From: Neorhizobium populisoli
GTDB taxonomy: Bacteria; Pseudomonadota; Alphaproteobacteria; Rhizobiales; Rhizobiaceae
DNA: 64,000 bases
Assembly (NCBI RefSeq): GCF_019430945.1
Contig: NZ_JAHYCB010000004.1
Coordinates: 124,001-188,000, forward strand
Direction: 5' to 3'
A model generated the notes under the pieces. It saw only the letters and a program-made list of their open reading frames with translations, made no database searches and was not told the origin of the DNA. This document shows positions 28,543-36,174 of this stretch, in pieces; the stretch's first letter is position 1; each line of letters begins with the position of its first letter. The translations under genes and the position numbers were made by a program.

Positions 28543-29525
28543 TCCATTCCCGCAACCTGCCTTTCGTCACGACATTGGGCATTTTTGTCATCGCCTATGC
28601 ACTTTGCGTGCTGCAGTTCCCGAACATGTTTTCGACGCGCGTCGTCGGCAACCTTCTGACCGACAACGCCTTTCTCGGCATTGCGGCGGTCGGCATGACC
28701 TTTGTCATCCTGTCGGGCGGCATCGACCTGTCGATCGGCTCGATGATCGCTTTTGCCAGCGTCTTCGTCGCTGTGATGGTCAATTCGCTCGGTGTCCATC
28801 CCTTGATCGCCTTTGCCGCCGTGCTGGTTATCTCGACCATCTTCGGCAGCCTGATGGGCGCGATGATCCGTTATCTCGGCATCCCACCATTCGTCGTGAC
28901 GCTCGCCGGCATGTTCCTCGCCCGAGGTGCTGCCTATCTCATCTCGACCCAATCCGTGCCGATCAGCCATGAAATGATCGATGCGATCCAGGGTTTCTAT
29001 TTCCGCTTTCCGGGCGGCGGGCGTCTCACCGCACTGGCCATCCTGATGCTTGCTGTCTTCATCGTCGGCGCCTTCGTTGCCGGCCGCACCCGGTTTGGTG
29101 CGAATGTCTACGCGATCGGCGGCAACCAGCAATCGGCTGAGCTGATGGGCGTGCCGGTCGGGTCGACGACGATCGGCATCTATGCGTTGTCCGGTTTTCT
29201 CTCCGGTCTCGCCGGCATTGCCTATACGCTCTACACCTCGTCCGGTTATTCGCTGGCGACGGTCGGCGTCGAGCTTGATGCGATTGCGGCCGTGGTTATC
29301 GGTGGCACGCTTTTGACCGGGGGCGTCGGCCTGGTGGCCGGCACGTTCGTCGGCATCCTCATCCAGGGTCTCATCCAGACTTATATCGTCTTCGATGGAA
29401 CTCTGTCCTCCTGGTGGACGAAAATCGTCATTGGCGTCCTGCTCTTCGTCTTCATCGTCTTGCAGCGTGCGATCATCTGGTATTCAAACAGGAAACTGGC
29501 CGAAAGCCGGCTTAGGGAGGTGTGA
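28539..29525 (+). CDS. Sugar ABC transporter permease, YjfF-like
   Basis: A 328-residue second permease. Segments GMTFVILSGGIDLSIGSMIAFA near 57, LGIPPFVVTLAGMFLARGAAYL near 113, AIGGNQQSAELMGVPVGST near 195 and ELDAIAAVVIGGTLLTGGVG near 246 match the YjfF partner of YtfT. Two different permeases with one ATPase is the usual make-up of the Ytf system. Its stop codon overlaps a GTG at 29522, but the next gene probably starts at TTG 29528. Confidence 0.9.
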   Translation: MIHSRNLPFVTTLGIFVIAYALCVLQFPNMFSTRVVGNLLTDNAFLGIAAVGMTFVILSGGIDLSIGSMIAFASVFVAVMVNSLGVHPLIAFAAVLVISTIFGSLMGAMIRYLGIPPFVVTLAGMFLARGAAYLISTQSVPISHEMIDAIQGFYFRFPGGGRLTALAILMLAVFIVGAFVAGRTRFGANVYAIGGNQQSAELMGVPVGSTTIGIYALSGFLSGLAGIAYTLYTSSGYSLATVGVELDAIAAVVIGGTLLTGGVGLVAGTFVGILIQGLIQTYIVFDGTLSSWWTKIVIGVLLFVFIVLQRAIIWYSNRKLAESRLREV

Positions 29526-29527
29526 TT

Positions 29528-30286
29528 TTGGGGCTTCTGGAAACGACCATCAGTGGACGCAAGCGCCGCAGTAACCACGCGCATGTGGTGGCGGAACTCG
29601 GCCGCGGGATCGTTTCCGGCAAGACACCCGAAGGATCTCTGCTCCCTGGAGATTCGGAGCTTTCCGCCCGTTTTGGCGTCTCCCGCACGGTTTTGCGCGA
29701 GAGCATGAAGACACTTGCCGCCAAACGTCTCGTCGAAGCGAAAGCCAAGGTCGGGACACGGGTGCTCGACAAAGCGCAGTGGAATTTCTTCGACACCGAC
29801 GTGCTCGGCTGGCGGGTCGAGGCTGGACTCGATTTCGAGTTCATTGAACATCTCGCCGAAATGCGCATGGCGCTGGAGCCTGCCGCCGCTGCTGCCGCAT
29901 CGATCCGGGCCACCAGCGACGATATCGTGGCGCTTTACGCGATTGCCGCACGGTTCGACGATCTGTCTCACACGCCCGAAACCATCGCCAAGGTCGATCT
30001 CGAATTCCATCTGGCGATCGCCCGCATGTCCGGCAATCCTTTCATGCGATCGGCAAGCGCTCTGATCGAGGCGGCTCTTGCGATCTCCTTCCAGCTCTCC
30101 TCGCCTGCCGCCTCGCCGGAAAAGATCGACGAGGTCGCCACCAATCACCTGCGGATCGCCCATGCGATCGCCTCCCGTGATCCGCAAAAGGCGACGTCTG
30201 CCATGCGCCACGTCATCAATGTCGGCAAGCAGCGCATTCGAGCCTCGCTTTCTGCTTCTGCACCGGAAGAACTGATCCACACCTGA
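29528..30286 (+). CDS. GntR-family (FadR/FCD) transcriptional regulator
   Basis: A 252-residue regulator. TTG 29528 is preferred: AGGGAGG ends 7 bases before it, while the in-frame GTG 29522 is only one base from that site. The N-terminal winged helix reads LGRGIVSGKTPEGSLLPGDSELS then RFGVSRTVLRESMKTLAAKRLV. The FCD effector domain follows with metal-binding residues in the usual order: EHLAEMRMALEPAAAAAA, VDLEFHLAIARMSGN and a C-terminal NHLRIAHAIASRD then MRHVI. FCD domains bind carboxylic or sugar acids, so a sugar-acid intermediate could be the signal. It ends the plus-strand sugar operon. Confidence 0.88.
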   Translation: MGLLETTISGRKRRSNHAHVVAELGRGIVSGKTPEGSLLPGDSELSARFGVSRTVLRESMKTLAAKRLVEAKAKVGTRVLDKAQWNFFDTDVLGWRVEAGLDFEFIEHLAEMRMALEPAAAAAASIRATSDDIVALYAIAARFDDLSHTPETIAKVDLEFHLAIARMSGNPFMRSASALIEAALAISFQLSSPAASPEKIDEVATNHLRIAHAIASRDPQKATSAMRHVINVGKQRIRASLSASAPEELIHT

Positions 30287-30330
30287 TCCCGCGCGACGAT
30301 CGCTCAAAGCCAACCCTGTTGTTTCACGCG

Positions 30331-31626
30331 TCATCCGGCCTGTTTTTCCGGGCTTTTGCTCGTCCTCAGCAATGCCATCAGCATCGGCCCGACGGCAAAC
30401 TCACCCCGCTCCGCCCTTCTTGTCAGATCCCGCAGATACCCGCCGGCCGAGTTGATATGCGCGCCACGCTCCAGAAGGCAGGCCATGATGGTTGCGGCGA
30501 TCTCCGGCCCCATGCTGCGGCAAGCGTCCTGATAGGCCGATGGGCTCACCCTGAGCATGGTGTGAACCACGACGGCCGCTGCCATCAGATCCCGCCATGT
30601 CCGGACCATGCCTCCAGGAGCGTAATCGGCGATTTGCGGGCAGGCTTGGAGGACAAGGCCAAGCGGAAGAGACTTCATCGGGCTGGGTTTGGGGGAGATA
30701 GGCATCGATCGCAGCGTATTGCTTTGCCGATCATCCACAGGTCTCGCATTATCTTCGTCACATTCGGACGGTAAGCTTGGCGCAAGTTTCGATGTAACGC
30801 CGACACTCGCTTCATCCGCATGTTCAGATTCAGAAAGGTAGCTGGATTCTGAATCCTGTTTATGCCGCTCAATATGAGACTCATTGGCGCTCATATTTTG
30901 CAAATTTATTTGAATTTCCAACTGGTTGATGATTCTCTCGCGGATTTTTCCAAGCTGTCCGAGTGTGGAAGTCAATTGCTCGATCGGGGCGGTGCGCGGA
31001 ATGCCGTCGATCAGCGCGCGAAAGCCTGTGAACACATCTTCCCAGTCTCCGGGAAGGTGGTCTTCGATCGCGGCACCGATCAGCTTGGTGATGTCGCGGC
31101 GGCAGATGCTGATCCGTTCCTTGGTCACGCGAAGGAGTTCGCGATCAGCCACGGCCTGCGCGGCAGCGGCTTCGATTTCGGATGCACGAGACAATAGCGG
31201 CGCCAAGCTGAAACCATAGGCGTCGTGGATCTGCCCTTCCCGGCCCCGGCGGGCATATCGTTTGCCGTTCGGACTGTCCTTACGGGAAATCAATCCGGCT
31301 TCGACCAGCACGGCGAGATGACGACGCAGCGTTGCCGGTGTCATGCCCCGGGCACGGATCGAAAGCTGCGCATTCGATGGGAAGACGATAAGCCCATGCT
31401 CGCGTGATATGGTGTCTTCGGGATAGAAGCTTAAAAGCGCATCGAGGACCGTCAAGGCTCGATCCGCAATTCCAAGCTCTGTCCGTGCTTCACACACCGC
31501 GCGAAACAGTTTCCACTTGTTGCGTGCCGGTTCCGATTTCCCGGCATCTGCCTGTTGCTGGATTTTCAACAAGCAAAGCGACATCGCCCGCCGCCCAAAG
31601 GGCGTCGTTACATAGCCACTCTCCAT
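30331..31626 (-). CDS. repC: Replication initiator RepC
   Basis: A 431-residue RepC protein, the initiator of repABC plasmids and chromids. N-terminal landmarks: VTTPFGRRAMSLCLL, NKWKLFRAVCEARTELGIADRALTVLDALLSFYPE and LIVFPSNAQLSIRARGMTPATLRRHLA, forming the DNA-binding half. The C-terminal half carries LVLQACPQIADYAPGGMVRTWRDLM and AATIMACLLERGAHINSAGGYLRDLTRRAE. It is the last gene of the operon (transcription runs toward lower coordinates), separated from repB by a spacer that encodes a small regulatory RNA on the other strand. RepC acts at an origin inside its own gene. Confidence 0.95.
   Translation of the reverse strand: MESGYVTTPFGRRAMSLCLLKIQQQADAGKSEPARNKWKLFRAVCEARTELGIADRALTVLDALLSFYPEDTISREHGLIVFPSNAQLSIRARGMTPATLRRHLAVLVEAGLISRKDSPNGKRYARRGREGQIHDAYGFSLAPLLSRASEIEAAAAQAVADRELLRVTKERISICRRDITKLIGAAIEDHLPGDWEDVFTGFRALIDGIPRTAPIEQLTSTLGQLGKIRERIINQLEIQINLQNMSANESHIERHKQDSESSYLSESEHADEASVGVTSKLAPSLPSECDEDNARPVDDRQSNTLRSMPISPKPSPMKSLPLGLVLQACPQIADYAPGGMVRTWRDLMAAAVVVHTMLRVSPSAYQDACRSMGPEIAATIMACLLERGAHINSAGGYLRDLTRRAERGEFAVGPMLMALLRTSKSPEKQAG
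30868..30930. other. AT-rich segment inside repC, candidate oriV core
   Basis: About 60 bases within repC are clearly AT-richer than the surrounding gene (for example catattttgcaaatttattt at about 30892-30911). In repABC replicons the replication origin maps inside repC, within an AT-rich stretch of the central coding part. The location fits; no unwinding or binding data are available from sequence alone. Confidence 0.5.
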
Positions 31627-31686
31627 TTTCCCTCACCTTTTCCAAAGGCAAAAGAAATCTGCTCACCAAAACGGTGCCAAAAACTC

Positions 31687-31775
31687 TTGACGGGGATTCG
31701 GGGAAATGCGATTCTCTAGGTGCGAACTATGAGAGAGGCTTCCACGACGGCAACGTTTGGGGGCCTTTTTCTTTT
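31687..31775 (+). ncRNA. Counter-transcribed incompatibility RNA (ctRNA, incA-alpha type) with promoter and terminator
   Basis: In the repB-repC spacer, on the strand opposite the operon. Promoter candidate: TTGACG at 31687-31692 and a weak -10 near 31710-31716, giving a start near 31722. A hairpin aggcttcc (31736-31743) with gggggcct (31759-31766), followed by TTTTTCTTTT, ends the transcript near 31772, so the RNA is about 50 bases. All repABC replicons carry such an RNA; it pairs with the repC leader and favours a structure that hides the repC ribosome site, limiting copy number and causing incompatibility. The start site is inferred. Confidence 0.75.
31736..31775 (+). terminator. Intrinsic terminator of the ctRNA
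   Basis: An 8-pair stem (two G-U pairs) with a 15-base loop, directly followed by TTTTTCTTTT on the plus strand. It ends just before the repB stop region read from the other strand. Confidence 0.7.
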
Positions 31776-31779
31776 GCGG

Positions 31780-32781
31780 TCAGCTTTCCTTTTTCGTCCA
31801 CAGTTCCTTCATGTACTGGTCATGAAGGTCTTCTATTCGTTTACTCATGAACTCGACGAAGCCTGGTTGCACGGCCTTGGAAAAGGTCATGCGGGCACCA
31901 GCTTTCGAAGTTTTGACGGTTGCGATAACCAGCCCTTTAGCAGTCACCTCAAAGGTCTTGTCCTGCTCGTCGGCGGAAGAGCTCTTGGGCTGTGTCAAAG
32001 ATTTGAGAGCCGCCGTAAACCGGTCGGCATCAGGTCCGTAGCCTGCCCGGTCCAGGACGGCTGAAACCGAATCCTGCGGATTGGCAGCGTTATTCCATCT
32101 TTCGACGAATTCTACCCATCGCCTGCGGCCGATATCCCTCGCCGGCCCGATCATCACCAAGGCCTCGCGAGGAATGGCGGTGGCGATCGAGAGCATTTCG
32201 GAAATATGCGACTTGCCGGTCGATAGCGAAGCAGAGATGACGTCGCGACGATACCCTGCCTGTTCCAGCGAAAGTGCGAAGGCACATTTCTCGATGAAGG
32301 ACAGGTCGTTGCGATTGGTGTTTTCCTCACCCTGGAAGATGACGGCCTGTTCGTCCGTCAGCTGCCGGACGATCGCCCGAAACTTGATGCCGAGTGCCTT
32401 GGCGGCAGCGAGGCGCCGACGGCCAAAAACGATCTGGTAAGTGGACGGCTGGCCCGGCACCGGACGCACGAGACCCGGCACGATCTGGCCACGTTCGCGC
32501 ATGGACACGACCATCTCTTCGATGGCCGAGCTTTCATAAGCGCCGTCGAGGCGATCGGCGATGGCTGAAGGCGCAATCGCATCCGGATCGAGCTCGATAA
32601 TATGTTCGCCGTCCTTGAGGATCTTGTCGAGAACCTCTCCCCGCTCCTGGATCTGCCGCACACCGGCCGCGACCTTCAACAGATGCGGTGACGACGTTTT
32701 GGCGACCGGTGCCGGTGCGGGCGTTTGATCGATCTGACCGAGCACGTTGGCAAACAGGCCCTTGGAATCTTTCCGGCTCAT
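31780..32781 (-). CDS. repB: Plasmid partition protein RepB (ParB family)
   Basis: A 333-residue ParB-type protein. ATG 32781 is preceded by AGGAGGACC with good spacing. The N-terminal part has the ParB/Srx CTP-binding motifs (GQIVPGLVRPVPGQPSTYQIVFG then RRRLAAAKALG near 108-140, and FQGEENTNRNDLSFIEKCAFAL near 150). The central helix-turn-helix reads SLSTGKSHISEMLSIATAIP near 185. RepB binds the parS palindromes found upstream of repA and works with RepA to segregate the replicon and repress the operon. Confidence 0.95.
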   Translation of the reverse strand: MSRKDSKGLFANVLGQIDQTPAPAPVAKTSSPHLLKVAAGVRQIQERGEVLDKILKDGEHIIELDPDAIAPSAIADRLDGAYESSAIEEMVVSMRERGQIVPGLVRPVPGQPSTYQIVFGRRRLAAAKALGIKFRAIVRQLTDEQAVIFQGEENTNRNDLSFIEKCAFALSLEQAGYRRDVISASLSTGKSHISEMLSIATAIPREALVMIGPARDIGRRRWVEFVERWNNAANPQDSVSAVLDRAGYGPDADRFTAALKSLTQPKSSSADEQDKTFEVTAKGLVIATVKTSKAGARMTFSKAVQPGFVEFMSKRIEDLHDQYMKELWTKKES

Positions 32782-32806
32782 TTAGGTCCTCCTGTTCTCG
32801 GCGCGC

Positions 32807-33982
32807 TCATTCGCGCCCCCAGGCTGCCCAGAGCAGCTTTTCGATTTCCTGATTGGCGGCATTGATTGACTCGATCGCCCGGTCATAGGTCTTCGGTGCC
32901 GAGAAGCGCGAGCGCTGAACTTCGTAAAGGCTCTGCTTCCAGGTGAGTGCATCGGCAACGGCGGTCGACTTGTTGACCATGTTGAGCAGCAGGTGTTCAC
33001 CGAAGACCTGGCGCATCAGCGCGGTCATGTTCGCCTGCGGGTGATCGTTCGGCTCGAACTTCGTCACGAGGAACTTTGCGAAATCCCATTCGGCCGACGA
33101 ACCCATTTCGCTGAGGATTTGCATGTAGCTCGACGCAAGCTCCAGAAACTTGCCGGTCGAATCCACGTCCAGCATATGCGCCGGCACCGGAATGATGACA
33201 CCCGTCGCAGCCGTCAGCGAAGACAGCGTCAGGAAGTTGAGCGACGGTGCCGAGTCCATTAGGATGACGTCGTAGTCGTTGGCCACCTGTTCGAGCGCCT
33301 GGGAGACGCGCAGCAGGAAGCTGGTGCCGCCACCCTGGCGCATCTCAAGCGCCACCGCCGTTTCGAATTCGGTGAGATCGAGCCCGGCGCAGATGACATC
33401 GAGCCCGGCAATATGCGTCTCATGAATGAGCTGGCTGGTCGGCACCGGGCTTTCGAAACGAATGGCGGAATAGAGCGTATCGCCCTCGCGCGGATCGAAA
33501 TCCGGCAGGTTGCCGTGCAGCGCCGTCAGCGAAGCCTGCGGGTCGAGATCGACCGCGAGCACACGATAACCCTTCATCGCCAGATAATGGGCGAGATGGA
33601 TGGTCGTGGACGTCTTGCTTGAGCCGCCCTTGAAATTGGTGACCGCGATGATCTGGCATTCCTCGCCTTCGACACGGCGCGGGTTCATATATTTCTTGCG
33701 GCCTTTTTCCGACAGCGCCATGCGAAGTTCGAGAAGCTGCTCGAGGCTGTAGGTACGCCGGCCGTTCTGCGTGTCAGGCTGCGGACCTTTGTCCTTGGCG
33801 ACGATCTGTCGAATGTAGGCTTCCGACACGTCGAGGAGCGAGGCGACTTCGGCAGACGACAGGCGACGCATCTCGCGCCGGGCATCCGGCGGATACTGGG
33901 CGATGCTGAGATTTTGCAAAGCGGTTTCGAGCTTCGTGGAAAAGCTCTGCATGAATTCGAAGCTGCTCAAGTGACGAGTCAC
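32807..33982 (-). CDS. repA: Plasmid partition protein RepA (ParA family ATPase)
   Basis: A 391-residue ParA-type ATPase, first gene of repABC. GTG 33982 has GAGGG about 8 bases upstream; an ATG at 33952 is the alternative. A winged N-terminal domain (LSSAEVASLLDVSEAYIRQIVAKDKGPQ) precedes the deviant Walker A FKGGSSKTSTTIHLAHYLA near 118, the Walker A' LAVDLDPQASLT and the Walker B-type VILMDSAPSLNFLTLSSL near 240. RepA drives partition with RepB and represses its own promoter. The large upstream spacer should contain that promoter and the parS sites. Confidence 0.95.
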   Translation of the reverse strand: MTRHLSSFEFMQSFSTKLETALQNLSIAQYPPDARREMRRLSSAEVASLLDVSEAYIRQIVAKDKGPQPDTQNGRRTYSLEQLLELRMALSEKGRKKYMNPRRVEGEECQIIAVTNFKGGSSKTSTTIHLAHYLAMKGYRVLAVDLDPQASLTALHGNLPDFDPREGDTLYSAIRFESPVPTSQLIHETHIAGLDVICAGLDLTEFETAVALEMRQGGGTSFLLRVSQALEQVANDYDVILMDSAPSLNFLTLSSLTAATGVIIPVPAHMLDVDSTGKFLELASSYMQILSEMGSSAEWDFAKFLVTKFEPNDHPQANMTALMRQVFGEHLLLNMVNKSTAVADALTWKQSLYEVQRSRFSAPKTYDRAIESINAANQEIEKLLWAAWGRE

Positions 33983-34865
33983 GATTCTGCCCTCGGTTTA
34001 TATCGTGCAAACTTAAGCGCCGGCATGGTTACCACTTTATTAACGGTCGTGATGTTTCGCAAAATTTCGATAGTTCGGATTTTTTGCGTAGGTAGCGGAA
34101 GATAGTCCGATTCGGGCGGGTGCGCAAAGTGCGGTCCGGGAGGACTATTTTGGCTGCGACGTGAGAACGGTCCCGGCGATCGGATGGCCAAGACATGCGA
34201 CAAGAAAGTTCTCGGCCTTTGTAACAAGCTCGGGCGATTCCTCAGCTGGATTTTCGGAAGCGACAACGGCTTTGGCAAGCGGCATCTTGGTTTAGGATTG
34301 GGGATAACGCTCCGCGTATCCATGAGATCGCGGGCATGAGATTGGCCTCGCTTTTATAAAACTCGTTCGACGGCGTTCACATACGATACGTCGAAATCGT
34401 CACTCACAAGGTGGGCGATGAGCCGCGTTTGCTGATGGATCGCCAGAGCCCGATCGCTTGTTGGCCGCGACGAGAAGGTCAGCTCCTCCCTCCCCTCTTC
34501 CGGTTCCTGCGGCAGATGGCAATCCGGACTTGGAGTTGCCGTCGGATGTCGTCAGTCCGAGATGTAAGATGTTCTAGGCAACTGGTTGGGCTGACCAGAT
34601 GCCGCTTTCCTGGAGTTGGTTCTTCCTGAATAGCCATGCGTGACCACGGCGAGACTAGATTATTGTCGGCTCGATTAAGAGCGAGGTTTTGGTTGCTTCG
34701 AGCGAGTTGGTCCGCGTTCCTGCTTATTCGCTTGCAAGCGCGCGTAGCGGACGGTTTCCCATGATAGACCTTTGGGAACGCGCCGCGACATTTCTGACGT
34801 ACCCTCTGGTGAATGGGCAGAAGTCTGCACATCGTTCTGATGCAGAGGCTGTTTTAAGGGCAAGC

Positions 34866-34881
34866 GTTCCCCGCGGGGAAC
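34866..34881. other. parS-type centromere palindrome 1
   Basis: gttccccgcggggaac, a perfect 16-base palindrome matching the repABC centromere pattern GTT-N4-GC-N4-AAC. It lies 884 bases upstream of repA. Expected RepB binding site. Confidence 0.85.
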
Positions 34882-35271
34882 TGCAACTTAGGACGGGCCT
34901 CTTCGACTGGCGCGGTCCACCAAACGTCGATGTTGCTAGGCAGGCCTTTTGCAGCGCCACCGATGGCACTCGCGGGCTTAGCGATGGGCATCGGTGGCGG
35001 GCACATCTTCCTCCGCATCCCTCCTTCTGAGCGCAGCTAAGATGACATCGAGCAACAAGTCGGCGCTGATGTGATCCCAGTTGTTTCAATTTTGACGGCT
35101 AGAGCGTTCTGGCCATCTGGGAATACGCATCCACCGGCCCGCAACTCGGTCTCTCGAAGCTCAAGGGTAATATTCAAAAAAGAGAGCTGAGCGGCGGCGC
35201 GTTGGAAAACCATAGCGGCCCTACAGCTGACCGATCAAAGCGGCGTTGTCTCTGAAAATGTCCGGGGCCAA

Positions 35272-35287
35272 GTTCCCCGCGGGGAAC
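35272..35287. other. parS-type centromere palindrome 2
   Basis: A second exact copy of gttccccgcggggaac, 406 bases from the first. Confidence 0.85.
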
Positions 35288-35323
35288 GCTATCGACAGGA
35301 GGGCTTGCGGATATGAATCTACC

Positions 35324-35339
35324 ATTCCCCGCGGGGAAC
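35324..35339. other. parS-type centromere palindrome 3
   Basis: attccccgcggggaac, identical to the other two except for the first base, 52 bases from copy 2. Confidence 0.8.
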
Positions 35340-35928
35340 TTTCAGTTCTCGTTTGCTGGTTGCGACCCAAGATGCTTCATATGCTAAATAGGGGAATGTT
35401 AACCCGGCCCAGTACTTGGACGGATGAGCGGAAGATTGAGGAAACTCAAATTCGGGCTCCTCGGCAGGTCATCGATTTCTAAATTCGCCGACGGGAAGCG
35501 GTCGAAATCTGATCGGACGGCTACCACCGCTAGATGGATCGCCCGCTGACGGAGCCCATCACGTGTGATGTCGCGAAGGCGGCGGCCGCCCAACCGCGCC
35601 TTGATCAGGCCCAATCACGCATCGAACTCCAGCCAAGCCGCAATTTGGTCTAACGATGTGTATCACGATTATTCGGTATTCTACGCCCTGCCGCATGATC
35701 GGTTCTCACTCACGGTCGGTCATGAGGCGTGTAGGGGAGGGCATTTTTGCATTTTGCGGGATAGCTGTGGACGCAAAACTTTAGACTTGTAATCGCTGCC
35801 TTGGACGTGTCGGATGCGCTGGTTGGCTTGTCCGATTCGGTGTTCGTTAGACGAGAAAAGAGCGACAAACCGGCCGCACGTCTGTTAATGGGTGCTGTTG
35901 CAGTGCTGAAACAAAACTTCGGCTTTGG

Positions 35929-35966
35929 TTTCATAACGTCACTTCGTGGTAACGATTTCATAACGT
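35929..35966. repeat. Direct repeat upstream of the phytochrome gene
   Basis: tttcataacgt occurs at 35929-35939 and 35956-35966, 27 bases apart in the same orientation, the second running into the palindrome GTTAAC. The spacing (about two and a half helical turns) could suit a regulator binding site or promoter element for the bacteriophytochrome operon that starts 208 bases later. Confidence 0.45.
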
Positions 35967-36174
35967 TAACAATTTGCAAAAATGAACTCTGAGCGCCGAT
36001 ATACGGCCGTTTTGGCCCGTCCCGCATTCACCAGAATGTAGCGAACCGGATTGCCACAGCTCTGGACGGCTTCCTTTACATTCCTGTCTTCCGCATTACC
36101 TTTTGTGCAAAGACGTCCGGACGACAGGCGGGCTTCATGCGGATGCCAAATCCGCGAAGCGAAAGGGATAGTGG

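Larger units (their letters stand above)
33983..36174. other. Gene-poor 2.2 kb region upstream of repA carrying partition sites
   Basis: No convincing gene. Base composition is lower in GC and open frames are short, lack ribosome sites and match nothing recognised. A minus-strand 46-codon frame at 34145-34285 is possible but has no ribosome site. The region holds three parS-type palindromes and a direct repeat near 35.93-35.97 kb. It separates the repA promoter from the phytochrome gene. Such regions on repABC replicons commonly serve as centromere. Confidence 0.65.

Noticed and set aside
34866..35339. Three short repeats considered as a CRISPR remnant
   Set aside because: They are palindromes of 16 bases with spacings of 406 and 52 and match the repABC centromere pattern; there are no cas genes.
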